The position numbers and the translations under genes were made by a program. Of a stretch of 64,000 bases of DNA, positions 1-7,692 are shown one piece after another. Source of the DNA: Streptomyces sp. 135 (GTDB taxonomy: Bacteria > Actinomycetota > Actinomycetes > Streptomycetales > Streptomycetaceae); the NCBI RefSeq assembly GCF_020026305.1, contig NZ_CP075691.1, positions 7,068,001 through 7,132,000 on the forward strand, given 5' to 3'. Under the pieces are notes generated by a model. The model was not told the origin of the DNA and searched no databases. It saw only the letters and a list, made by a program, of their open reading frames with translations. Positions within the stretch are counted from its first letter, which is position 1. The number at the start of each line of letters is the position of its first letter.

Positions 1-1399
1 CCGCCTGCTCCAGCAGGTCGGGCGGCAAGGTGTACGGGATGCGGAGCCGGTGCTCATGCGTTCCCGGATCCGCCCCGAAGCGCGAACCGCCCTCGATCCG
101 TACGCCGTGCGCGAGCGCCGCGCGGGCCAGCGAGGACGCCACGGGCCGCCCCAGGTCCACCCAGAGCGACAGGCCGCCCGGCGGCAGCCGCCAGTGCCAC
201 TCCGGCAGATGGCGGGCCAACGACGCCGCCAGGGCGTCCCGCTGCGCCCGCAGTCTCGGCAGCCGCTCGCGCAGCACGTCGTCCACGCCCCGCAGCAGAT
301 GGAGCGCCATCAGCTGCTCGATGACGGGCGTCGCCATGTCGACCGGCACCCGCGCCATCGCCAGCTCGGTGATCAGCTTCGAGCCCGCCCGCACCCAGCC
401 GATCCGCAGCCCGCCCCAGTGCGACTTGCTCAACGACCCGACGGTGACGACCTGTTCACCCGCGCCGAACGGTGCCAGCGACGCGAACGGCGCGGGCGGC
501 GGGACGTCCAGCGCGATGTCGGAGATCGTCTCGTCGATCACCAGCCAGGTGCCCGTGGACCGCGCCGTCTCCAGGATGCGCACCCGCTGCTCGCGCGGCA
601 TGAGCCGGCCCGTCGGATTCTGGAAGTCCGGTACCAGATACGCGATGCGGGGCGCCGCCTGCCGCAGCGAGGACTCGACGAGCCCACTGTCCCAGCCGTC
701 GTCCGTGACCGGCACGGGCACCGCGCGCAGGCCCGCGCCGCGGATCGCGTCCAGGGCGTTCGGGTACGAGGGGTTCTCCACCAGCACCCGGTCGCCCTGC
801 CTGCCGAGCAGCGTCAGGGTCAAGGACAGCGCGTGCTGCGCGCCCGTGGTGATCAGGATCTGGTCGGGGAGCGTGGGCAGGCCGCGCCGCGTGAACCGCT
901 CGGCGACCGCAGCCCGCAACTCCGGGATGCCGTACGGGTGGTAACCCGGCGTCGGTGCGTGCCGGACCAGCATCGCGCCCGCCGCGCCGAGCGCCGCGCT
1001 CAACTCCGCCTCCGGGGCGCCGGGCGCCGCCGCCGCGAGGTCGAGCATGTCGTCACCCGCCGGGAACGCCGCCACATTGGACGGCCGCTGCCCCTCCGGC
1101 AGCTCGGTCCAGGTGCCCGCGCCGCGACGGCTGCGCGCGTAGCCGCCCTCGCGCAGGACGTCGTACGCCGCCGTGACCGTGGCCCGGCTCACCGAGAGGG
1201 CGGTGGCCAGCTCGCGCTCGGCGGGCAGCCGGGTGTGCAGCGGAACACGGCCGTCCAGCAGGAGAGTGCGTACGCCATGGGCGAGCGCGCGGTAGCCGGG
1301 GCGCTCGCCGGTGATGCCGGTCAGCAGATCGGAGAGCCGGCGGCTGCCCAGCCTCCTGGACGTGCTGTCCATGCTGTGGACCACTCGTGCCTCTGCCAT
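1..1399 (-). CDS. MocR/PdxR-type regulator, GntR HTH plus aminotransferase fold (partial)
   Basis: The frame is open from an ATG at 1399 to the window edge, so the C-terminus is missing. The first ~85 residues form a GntR winged helix (LPAERELATALSVSRATV, then YDVLREGGY). The rest is a class I aminotransferase fold with the PLP-lysine segment SLSKSHWGGLRIGW and the NPSYPNALD and PDFQNPTG motifs. This two-part plan is that of MocR regulators, which use a PLP fold as an effector sensor rather than an enzyme. Expected length is ~460-490 residues, so little is lost. It is divergent from the stress protein at 1499, with a ~100 bp shared region that could hold its operator. The effector is unknown; PdxR and YczR types are both possible. 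Confidence 0.9.
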   Translation of the reverse strand, partial: MAEARVVHSMDSTSRRLGSRRLSDLLTGITGERPGYRALAHGVRTLLLDGRVPLHTRLPAERELATALSVSRATVTAAYDVLREGGYARSRRGAGTWTELPEGQRPSNVAAFPAGDDMLDLAAAAPGAPEAELSAALGAAGAMLVRHAPTPGYHPYGIPELRAAVAERFTRRGLPTLPDQILITTGAQHALSLTLTLLGRQGDRVLVENPSYPNALDAIRGAGLRAVPVPVTDDGWDSGLVESSLRQAAPRIAYLVPDFQNPTGRLMPREQRVRILETARSTGTWLVIDETISDIALDVPPPAPFASLAPFGAGEQVVTVGSLSKSHWGGLRIGWVRAGSKLITELAMARVPVDMATPVIEQLMALHLLRGVDDVLRERLPRLRAQRDALAASLARHLPEWHWRLPPGGLSLWVDLGRPVASSLARAALAHGVRIEGGSRFGADPGTHEHRLRIPYTLPPDLLEQA

Positions 1400-1498
1400 G
1401 CCAACTCCCGCTGATTGGCCCTGCTCCCCAGGCCAATCAGCGTACAGAATCCGTTCCCGTCGGCTTCAGTCAGCTTGTTTGGCCTGGGAGGGGTATCG

Positions 1499-2017
1499 AT
1501 GGGGTGGACAGAGAGCGGAAGCGGAACGGGACGTGTGGTGGTCGGGGTGAGCGGCTCACCCGCGAGCCTCGCGGCGCTGCGCGTCGCCGCCGAGGAGGCC
1601 CGGCGTGCTCGTCGCGTGCTCGTCGCGGTGACCGCCTGGGAGCCACCGGAGGGCGAAACGCTGTATCTGCGCCACCCCGACCGGGAGTGGGCCCGCCACT
1701 GGTGGGCCGTGGCGCGCACCCGCCTCGACCGCGCCTTCGACGAGGTCTTCGGCGGCGCGCCGCCCGGCGTCAGGACCGAGCGCCGGGTGATCAGGGCCCG
1801 CCCGGACCGCGCCCTGAGCGAACTCGCCGCGCGCCCCGACGACCTCCTGGTCCTCGGCACCCGCCCCGGCAGGAACCGCCCGAGCCGCACCCACCGCCGC
1901 GTGCGCTCCCGCACCACCTGCCCGATCCTCACGGTCCCCGCCCCGGCCGTGCCGAGGCGCGTGCGCAGGGCGTTGCGCAAGATGACGGCGGAGGATTTCG
2001 CGCTGGCGGGTGAGTGA
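1499..2017 (+). CDS. Universal stress protein (UspA domain)
   Basis: A 172-residue single UspA domain. The N-terminal strand RVVVGVSGSPAS is followed by an amphipathic helix, and the C-terminus has the Usp pattern DLLVLGTRPGR ... CPILTVP. The glycine-rich nucleotide loop (normally G-x2-G-x9-G-S/T) is degraded here to an Arg-rich stretch, so ATP binding is doubtful. I chose the ATG at 1499 because a GGGAGGGG ribosome site lies just upstream; the frame is also open further upstream. It is divergent from the MocR gene. The role is inferred as general stress or a signalling partner. Confidence 0.8.
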   Translation: MGWTESGSGTGRVVVGVSGSPASLAALRVAAEEARRARRVLVAVTAWEPPEGETLYLRHPDREWARHWWAVARTRLDRAFDEVFGGAPPGVRTERRVIRARPDRALSELAARPDDLLVLGTRPGRNRPSRTHRRVRSRTTCPILTVPAPAVPRRVRRALRKMTAEDFALAGE

Positions 2018-2067
2018 GCGACAGAGGCTTCGGCGGCGTGTGGGGGGCGCTGTGAGGGTGGGTCAGG

Positions 2068-2727
2068 TCAGGGGCCGTTGCGGATCAGGCCGCGCGCGGT
2101 GGCCGCGGCGACCGCCGCCGTACGGGAGTCCACGCCGAGCTTGGCGTAGATGTGCACCAGGTGGGACTTCACCGTGGCCTGGCTCAGGAACAGCTCCTTG
2201 CTGATCCGCTGGTTCGACAGACCGTCCTTCACCAGGCGCAGCACCTCCAGCTCACGGCGGCTCAGCGCCTGCGCGGGCGCCCGCATCCGGTCCATCAGAC
2301 GGTGCGCGATCGCGGGCGCGAGGGCCGACCGCCCCGACGCCGCCGTGCGGACCGCCGCGGCCAGTTCCTCGGGCGGCGCGTCCTTCAGGAGGTAGCCCGC
2401 CGCGCCCGCCTCCACCGCCGCGAGGATGTCCGCGTCCGTGTCGTACGTGGTGAGGACCAGGACCCGCGGCGCCCCTTCCCGCGCGGTGATCGCGGCCGTC
2501 GCCTCGGCGCCGTGCATGCCCGCGCCGAACTGCAGGTCCATCAGGACCACGTCGACGCGGTGCGCCCCCACCGCCGCGGCCCGTTCCACCGCCGCTTCCG
2601 CCGTCGCCGCCTCCGCGACGATCTCGAAGTCCGGTTCCGCGTCGAGGACCGCGCGCAGACCCGCCCGTACGACGGGGTGGTCGTCGGCGAGCAGCAGCCG
2701 CACCGTCGCTCCCGGCTCGCGCGTCAC
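2068..2727 (-). CDS. NarL/FixJ-family response regulator
   Basis: 219 residues. The receiver domain (about 8-125) starts VRLLLADDHPVVRAGL and carries the phosphoacceptor Asp in VVLMDLQFGAGMHG and the Lys in YLLKDAPPEE. The C-terminal LuxR-type HTH (about 155-215) has LSRRELEVLRLVKDGLSN and SQATVKSHLVHIYAKLGV. The MDLQFGAGMHG loop replaces the more common DIRMPGMDG. The GTG start at 2727 overlaps the TGA of the sensor-kinase gene (GTGA), so the pair is translationally coupled. It presumably controls the divergent ABC exporter at 4194-6034. Confidence 0.93.
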   Translation of the reverse strand: MTREPGATVRLLLADDHPVVRAGLRAVLDAEPDFEIVAEAATAEAAVERAAAVGAHRVDVVLMDLQFGAGMHGAEATAAITAREGAPRVLVLTTYDTDADILAAVEAGAAGYLLKDAPPEELAAAVRTAASGRSALAPAIAHRLMDRMRAPAQALSRRELEVLRLVKDGLSNQRISKELFLSQATVKSHLVHIYAKLGVDSRTAAVAAATARGLIRNGP

Positions 2728-3983
2728 GCGGCGGCCTCCTCGGACCGCGCGGGCAGCGGCAGAGGCAGCGAGATCGCCACCGCCGTGCCCTGGCCAGGGG
2801 TGGACTCGACCGTGAACGTGCCGCCCAGCGACTCGGCGCGCGCCCGCATCGCGGGGAGCCCGAAGCCGGGGCTGCCGGTGCGCCCGGCCGTGCCGCCGGC
2901 CGCCGGGTCGAAGCCGCGGCCGTCGTCCACCACGTCCAGCGTGACCGAGGCGTCCATGAACGTCAGCGTGATCTCGGCGCGGGCGGCCTCCGCGTGCCGC
3001 ACCGTGTTCGCCAGGGCTGACTGCGCGACGCGGAGCAGCGCCACCTCGTACGGCGTGGGCAGCTCCGTCGGCGTACCACTGAGGGAGAACCGGACGCGCG
3101 GGCCCGTGCTCGACGCGCTCAGCCGCTCCAGGGCTCCGGCGAGCGATCCGCGCTCCAGGCCGGGCGGCGAGAGCGCGCGCACGAACCGGCGTGCCTCGGC
3201 CAGGTTGTCCTGCGCGGCGGCCCGCGCACGCTCGATGTGCGGGGCCGCGGCGGAGCCGTCCGGCAGCGCGCGCTGCGCGGCCCGCAGCAGCAACTGGATC
3301 GACGACAGGCCCTGCGCGAGCGTGTCGTGGATCTCCCGGGCGAGCCGTTCGCGCTCCGCCAGCGTGCCCGCCGTCCGCTCGGCGGCGGCCAGTTCGGCGC
3401 GGGTGGCCATCAACTCGTCGATCAGCTCGCGGCGGCGTTCGCTCTCCCGGTACAGCGCCTCGTACCCGAGGACCGTGACGACGGCCACCGCCGCGCCGAG
3501 CAGCGGCCCGATGAAGCTGCCCGGTGTCACCCGGGAGCTGTGCACCAGGAAGCTGCCGATGGCGGCCGCCGCCGTGCTGAGCACCGCGGGCAGCGCCCAG
3601 CGGACCGGCAGCAGGTGCAGTTGCAGGAAGTAGAGCGGGAACGCGGCCCACAGCCCGTCCGGGGAGAGCGCCAGCAGCACCAGCCAGGCCGCGGCAAGCG
3701 CCGCCAGCCACCAGGCCGCCACGCGGCGCGATGCGGCCACGGCCGGGCTGAGCGTGCCCGCCGTGTACACGGCCGCCATGAGCAGCGCCGCGGCGACGAC
3801 TCCCGCGGGGTGCGTCGTGTGCGGCGCGTGCGTCGCGTGTGCCGTGGCGGCGCCCGTCAGCGCCTTGACCGCGGGCAGCGCCAGCAGGCCCGCGAGGAGG
3901 GCGTGCAGGCAGAGGCGGAGGGTGCGGGCGACGGGGACGGGGGCGGTGGCGGTGGGGAGCACGTTCGTGCGTGTTCGGGGCAT
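2724..3983 (-). CDS. NarL-type sensor histidine kinase (HisKA_3)
   Basis: 419 residues. The N-terminal half has about five to six membrane segments (LRLCLHALLAGLLALPAV to VAVVTVLGYEALY). A short coiled coil follows (residues ~225-250), then the HisKA_3 dimerisation helix with the phospho-His in LAREIHDTLAQG. The HATPase domain has the N box ANTVRHAEA and G boxes DDGRGFD and GFGLPAMRARA. A low-complexity Thr-His-Ala stretch (HATHAPHTTH) lies in the first extracellular loop. I used the ATG at 3983 because the frame upstream is a proline/threonine-rich repeat region that looks non-coding. It pairs with the response regulator at 2068-2727. The signal is unknown. Confidence 0.9.
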   Translation of the reverse strand: MPRTRTNVLPTATAPVPVARTLRLCLHALLAGLLALPAVKALTGAATAHATHAPHTTHPAGVVAAALLMAAVYTAGTLSPAVAASRRVAAWWLAALAAAWLVLLALSPDGLWAAFPLYFLQLHLLPVRWALPAVLSTAAAAIGSFLVHSSRVTPGSFIGPLLGAAVAVVTVLGYEALYRESERRRELIDELMATRAELAAAERTAGTLAERERLAREIHDTLAQGLSSIQLLLRAAQRALPDGSAAAPHIERARAAAQDNLAEARRFVRALSPPGLERGSLAGALERLSASSTGPRVRFSLSGTPTELPTPYEVALLRVAQSALANTVRHAEAARAEITLTFMDASVTLDVVDDGRGFDPAAGGTAGRTGSPGFGLPAMRARAESLGGTFTVESTPGQGTAVAISLPLPLPARSEEAAA

Positions 3984-4017
3984 GTGGTTTCGGCCGGGGC
4001 GGTGAGGTGTGAGGGGT

Positions 4018-4065
4018 GTGGGTGTGGGTGTGGGGTGCGGGTTGTGGGTTGTGGGTTGTGGGTTC
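4018..4065 (+). repeat. GT-rich tandem repeat with a four-tract G-quadruplex motif
   Basis: The stretch starts with two GTGGGT units and passes into (GGGTTGT)3GGG at 4039-4062: four GGG tracts separated by identical TTGT loops, which fits the standard G3N1-7 quadruplex rule. It lies in the divergent interval between the sensor kinase and the ABC exporter, upstream of the exporter start and on its coding strand. A regulatory effect is inference. Confidence 0.75.
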
Positions 4066-4193
4066 TCCACCGTACGGGTGTCGGGTATCGGGGCCGTCAA
4101 CCTAAAGGTTGAAAAGGCGCTCCTCACTTCGATTCGGGTGAACCGTGCTGTGGCGCGATGCCCGGCCCGGGGCCGGGCACGCAGGGTGGGGGC

Positions 4194-5315
4194 ATGTTCG
4201 TCGCATGGAGAGACCTGCGGTTCGCCAAGGGGCGGTTCGCCCTGATGGGGGCCGTCGTCGTGCTCATCACCCTGCTCGTCGGTCTGCTCTCCGGGCTGAC
4301 CGAGGGGCTGGCAAGGGAGAACACCTCGGCCATCACCGGGCTGCCCGCCGACCACCTGGCGTTCGCCGCGCCGCCCGAGGGCCGGTCCGTCTCCTTCACC
4401 AACTCACTGGTGCCCCGGCGCGCCTGGGAGGAGTGGGCGGGGCGGTCCGGCGTGACCTCCGCGCAGCCCATCGGTATCAGCACCCTCAACGCCACCGCGG
4501 GTGAGCGGGCGGGCGCGGTCTCCGCCTTCGGCGTCGAGCCGGACTCCGGGATCGCGCCGGACGGTGTCGCTCCGGGGCGGGCGGTGCTCTCCGAGAAGGC
4601 CGCCGATGAGCTGGGAGCCGGTGTCGGTGACCGTGTCCGGCTCGGGGGTGGGGGCGGGGGCGAGGCCGGCGGTGGGAGTGGGGGTGGGGGTGTGCAGGTG
4701 CGGGTCGTGCGGGTCGCTTCCGACGCCTCGTTCAGCCATACGCCCGTCGTGTGGATCTCCCTCGACGACTGGCAGCGGCTCGGGCACCGCGGGACCTCCG
4801 GGGACGAGCAGGCGACGGTGATCGCGCTGCGGACCGGGGGCGGAGCCGATCTGGCCGCCGGGGACGAGGCCGCCGGGACCGAAACGAAGTCGCTCGACGG
4901 CGCGCTCACCGCCATCGGCTCCTACCAGGCCGAGAACGGCTCCCTTCAGTTGATGCGGGGCTTCTTGTTCGTGATCTCCGCGCTGGTCATAGGGGCGTTC
5001 TTCACCGTGTGGACGATCCAGCGGGGCGCCGACATCGCCGTCCTGAAGGCGCTCGGCGCCTCCACGGCCTATCTGCTGCGGGACGCGCTCGGGCAGGCCG
5101 TCGCGATGCTCGTCGCCGGTACGGCGGTGGGGACCGGGATCGCGGTGGTGGTGGGCGGGGCCGTCAGCGGTGGTGACGTCCCGTTCGTCCTGGAGCCGTC
5201 GACCGTGCTGTGGCCCGCCGTGGTGATGATCGCGCTGGGTGCGGTCGGGGCCGGTCTGTCCGTGCGGCGGATCACCGCCGTCGATCCGTTGGTCGCGCTG
5301 GGGAGTGCTCGATGA
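4194..5315 (+). CDS. FtsX/MacB-type ABC transporter permease
   Basis: 373 residues. There is one N-terminal membrane segment (FALMGAVVVLITLLVG), a long extracytoplasmic domain to about residue 255, then three C-terminal membrane segments in the FtsX pattern (MRGFLFVISALVIGAFF, then AVAMLVAGTAVGTGIAVV, then VLWPAVVMIALGAVGAG). The extracytoplasmic part has a glycine-rich loop around residue 155-170 that looks like a replication-slippage expansion. I chose the ATG at 4194 (MFVAWRDLRF) rather than the upstream ATG at 4158 because AGGGTGGGGG sits directly before it and the protein begins in the typical way. The stop overlaps the ATPase start (ATGA). The exported substrate is unknown. Confidence 0.88.
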   Translation: MFVAWRDLRFAKGRFALMGAVVVLITLLVGLLSGLTEGLARENTSAITGLPADHLAFAAPPEGRSVSFTNSLVPRRAWEEWAGRSGVTSAQPIGISTLNATAGERAGAVSAFGVEPDSGIAPDGVAPGRAVLSEKAADELGAGVGDRVRLGGGGGGEAGGGSGGGGVQVRVVRVASDASFSHTPVVWISLDDWQRLGHRGTSGDEQATVIALRTGGGADLAAGDEAAGTETKSLDGALTAIGSYQAENGSLQLMRGFLFVISALVIGAFFTVWTIQRGADIAVLKALGASTAYLLRDALGQAVAMLVAGTAVGTGIAVVVGGAVSGGDVPFVLEPSTVLWPAVVMIALGAVGAGLSVRRITAVDPLVALGSAR

Positions 5316-6034
5316 GTAGTGGTCGGTCGCTGTCGTCGTCCTTGCTGCTGGAGGACGTCACGCTCACGTATCCCGACGGCGCGGGGCGGCTGACCGCGTT
5401 GGACGGGGTGGGGCTCGATGTGCCGGGCGGGACCCTGACCGCGGTGGTGGGGCCGTCCGGGTCCGGCAAGTCCAGCCTGCTCGCCGTCGCGGCGACGCTG
5501 GTCACGCCGGATCGGGGGCGGGTGGTGGTGGACGGGGTGGAGACGGCGGCGCTGAGCCGGGCCGAGAAGGCGGAGCTGCGGCGGCGGCGCCTCGGCATCG
5601 TCTTCCAGCAGCCGAATCTGCTGGCCTCGCTGACGGCGTCGGAGCAGTTGGAGTTGATGGCGCACGTGGACGGGGGGCGGCGTCGGCGAGGTGCGGCGGG
5701 CCGGGTCCGGGAGCGGGCGCGGGAGCTGCTGGCCGCGGTGGGGCTCGCGGGGGAGGCGGATCGGCGCCCACATCAGCTGTCCGGCGGGCAGCGGCAGCGG
5801 GTGGGGATTGCGCGGGCGTTGATGAACGGGCCGGCGGTGTTGCTGGTCGATGAGCCGACCAGTGCGTTGGATCATGAACGGGGGGCTGCGGTGCTGGAGT
5901 TGCTGGCGGGGTTGACGCGGGAGCGGGGGACGGCGACCGTGCTGGTCACGCATGACCGGGCGGGGCTGGCGGTGGCGGATCGGGTGGTGGGGATGGTGGA
6001 TGGGCGGTTGGGGGCGGGGGCGGGGGCGGCTTAG
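5312..6034 (+). CDS. MacB/LolD-type ABC transporter ATPase
   Basis: 240 residues. Walker A is GPSGSGKSS, the Q-loop is VFQQPNLLASLTA, the signature is LSGGQRQRVGIARAL, Walker B is VLLVDEPTSALD, and the H-loop is VLVTHDRAG. All catalytic elements are intact. The ATG at 5312 overlaps the permease stop at 5315, so the two form one coupled unit. With the divergent two-component pair at 2068-3983, this is the common streptomycete arrangement of a sensor pair next to the exporter it controls (inferred). Confidence 0.93.
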   Translation: MSSGRSLSSSLLLEDVTLTYPDGAGRLTALDGVGLDVPGGTLTAVVGPSGSGKSSLLAVAATLVTPDRGRVVVDGVETAALSRAEKAELRRRRLGIVFQQPNLLASLTASEQLELMAHVDGGRRRRGAAGRVRERARELLAAVGLAGEADRRPHQLSGGQRQRVGIARALMNGPAVLLVDEPTSALDHERGAAVLELLAGLTRERGTATVLVTHDRAGLAVADRVVGMVDGRLGAGAGAA

Positions 6035-6180
6035 GCCGTCGTCGGGTCGCCTGGGGCGCGTCTTGGGGGCGGGGCCGCGGGGGTATGTCCGTGCTCGCCA
6101 TCTTGGCGCGGGGGTCCGGCTGCTTCGCCTCCCTCATGACCACCACTGTGCTCCGCGCGCACATACCCCCACGTCCCCTC

Positions 6181-6272
6181 GGGCCGACTGGCGACTGTGG
6201 GCCGGCGTCGGCTCGTGTCCTCGCTCGGGCCGACTGGCGACTGCGGGCCGGCGTCGGCTCGTGTCCTCGCTC
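6181..6272. repeat. 46-bp tandem duplication in the 6035-6522 intergenic region
   Basis: The 46-base unit at 6181-6226 is repeated head to tail at 6227-6272 with a single mismatch. Degenerate pieces (GGCGGCTCATGTG and similar) continue to about 6380. The 488-bp interval between the ABC ATPase and the IclR gene holds no open frame with convincing codon use. I see nothing else in it. Confidence 0.85.
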
Positions 6273-6522
6273 GGGTGCGCGGGCGCCTGTGGCCGTCGGC
6301 GGCTCATGTGCCCCACGGCCCCCGCCCTACGTCCCCTCGGCGCGCTCGCGGCTGCGGGGACGTCGGCGGCCCTTGTTTCCCTCGGGCCCACGTTCGACTG
6401 CGGGCGGCGCCCCATCCCTCCCTGTCCCTACTTCGACATCTCGACGCCGAGTATCGGGCGGGCGGGTGGGAGACATCCGGCGCGGAGCGGCGGGGCAGGG
6501 GATACCGCCGGGTACGGGGCGG

Positions 6523-7344
6523 TCAGGGCGAGACGCCGGAGCCCGCGCTGGCCAGGGCCGAGGAGAGCTCCACCGCCACCTGCTGCAGCACCGGCACGAT
6601 CTTCTCCGTCGCCGCCTCCGTCACCCGCCCCGCCGGACCGGAGATCGAGATCGCCGCCGCCGTGGGCGAATCGGGCACCGGCACGGCAAGGCACCGTACG
6701 CCGATCTCCTGCTCGTTGTCGTCGACGGCGTACCCCGCACGGCGGACCTCCTCGAGCGCGTCGAGGAACCCTTCCGGCGTCGTGATCGTCTTCTCCGTGG
6801 CGGCCGGCATCCCGGTACGGGCGAGCAGCGCCCGCACCTCCTCCGGCGGCGTGTGCGCGAGCAGCGCCTTGCCGACACCCGTGGAGTGCGGCAGGACCCG
6901 CCGGCCGACCTCGGTGAACATCCGCATGGAGTGCTTGGACGGCACCTGCGCCACGTACACGATCTCGTCACCGTCGAGCAGCGCCATGTTGGCCGTCTCC
7001 CCGGTCTCCTCGACGAGCCGCGCGAGATAGGGCCGCGCCCACGTACCGAGCAGCCGCGAGGCCGATTCGCCGAGGCGGATCAGGCGCGGGCCGAGCGAGT
7101 AGCGGCGGTTGGCCTGCTGGCGTACGTACCCGCAGGCGACGAGCGTGCGCATCAGGCGGTGGATCGTGGGGAGGGGAAGGCCGCTGCTGGCGGAGAGCTC
7201 GCTCAGGCCGACCTCGCCACCCGCGTCCGCCATCCGTTCGAGCAGATCGAAGGCGCGCTCCAGTGACTGAACGCCACCGCTCGCGGCGGGAGGCTTCGAG
7301 GCGGCGACTTCAGCAAGGGCGTCGTTGGCGCTTGACGTCGGCAC
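6523..7344 (-). CDS. allR: IclR-family regulator of allantoin degradation (AllR-like)
   Basis: 273 residues. The N-terminal winged helix spans about 25-85 (VQSLERAFDLLERM, LPLPTIHRLMRTL, YSLGPRLIRL). The IclR effector domain follows, with TGETANMALLDGDEIVYVAQV, HSTGVGKALLA and the sensor-pocket segment DDNEQEIGVRCLAVPV. It is divergent from allB-alc across a 348-bp gap holding three short inverted repeats. In streptomycetes an IclR repressor next to allantoin genes responds to glyoxylate-type or ureide signals. That assignment here rests on family plus neighbourhood. Confidence 0.87.
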   Translation of the reverse strand: MPTSSANDALAEVAASKPPAASGGVQSLERAFDLLERMADAGGEVGLSELSASSGLPLPTIHRLMRTLVACGYVRQQANRRYSLGPRLIRLGESASRLLGTWARPYLARLVEETGETANMALLDGDEIVYVAQVPSKHSMRMFTEVGRRVLPHSTGVGKALLAHTPPEEVRALLARTGMPAATEKTITTPEGFLDALEEVRRAGYAVDDNEQEIGVRCLAVPVPDSPTAAAISISGPAGRVTEAATEKIVPVLQQVAVELSSALASAGSGVSP

Positions 7345-7527
7345 GGCGCGTTCCTTTCGGTGCTGGCGGGCAAGGGAGCAGCCTACCGGGCGGTTCTTGC
7401 CAAGGGGTCTCGCGCGTGGGGGCGTCGTAGCCGGTCAGGGGGGCTTTGTCCGTGTCTTCGCGGGCTTGTCCGGTGGCTCACCGCGCCACGCTTGTGGATA
7501 GCTACGTTCTGGTTGGTGGAATTGTAA

Positions 7528-7542
7528 TTCCACTCTGTGGAA
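7528..7542. promoter_or_regulatory. Inverted repeat, candidate AllR operator 1
   Basis: TTCCACTCTGTGGAA has perfect 6-bp arms around a 3-base centre. It lies between the allR start and the allB start. Spacing and symmetry suit an IclR-family dimer. It shares TTCC/GGAA outer half-sites with the repeat at 7637-7651. Confidence 0.65.
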
Positions 7543-7619
7543 ACGTCCAGTAGGGGACCTGGGGGCCGCCGGGTGCCGAAGTCAACCCTTGACGCCGTGA
7601 GGGCAAGCGTGAAAACTCC

Positions 7620-7651
7620 TTCAACAGAACGTTGAATTCCGTTAAGCGGAA
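7620..7651. promoter_or_regulatory. Two abutting inverted repeats, candidate AllR operators 2 and 3
   Basis: TTCAACAGAACGTTGAA (7620-7636) has 6-bp arms. Immediately next to it is TTCCGTTAAGCGGAA (7637-7651) with 5-bp arms. They end about 40 bp before the allB start at 7693, where a repressor would block the promoter or early transcription. Two dimer sites placed end to end suggest tetramer binding, which IclR proteins commonly show. Confidence 0.65.
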
Positions 7652-7692
7652 GCAAAAGGTCTGTGTAGCGGAACAGAAGAGAGGGGACACGG

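Noticed and set aside
50..1414. Long plus-strand frames (304 and 454 codons)
   Set aside because: They are opposite-strand shadows of the MocR-type gene, which has clear domains on the minus strand. Their content is Arg/Gly/Ala low complexity.
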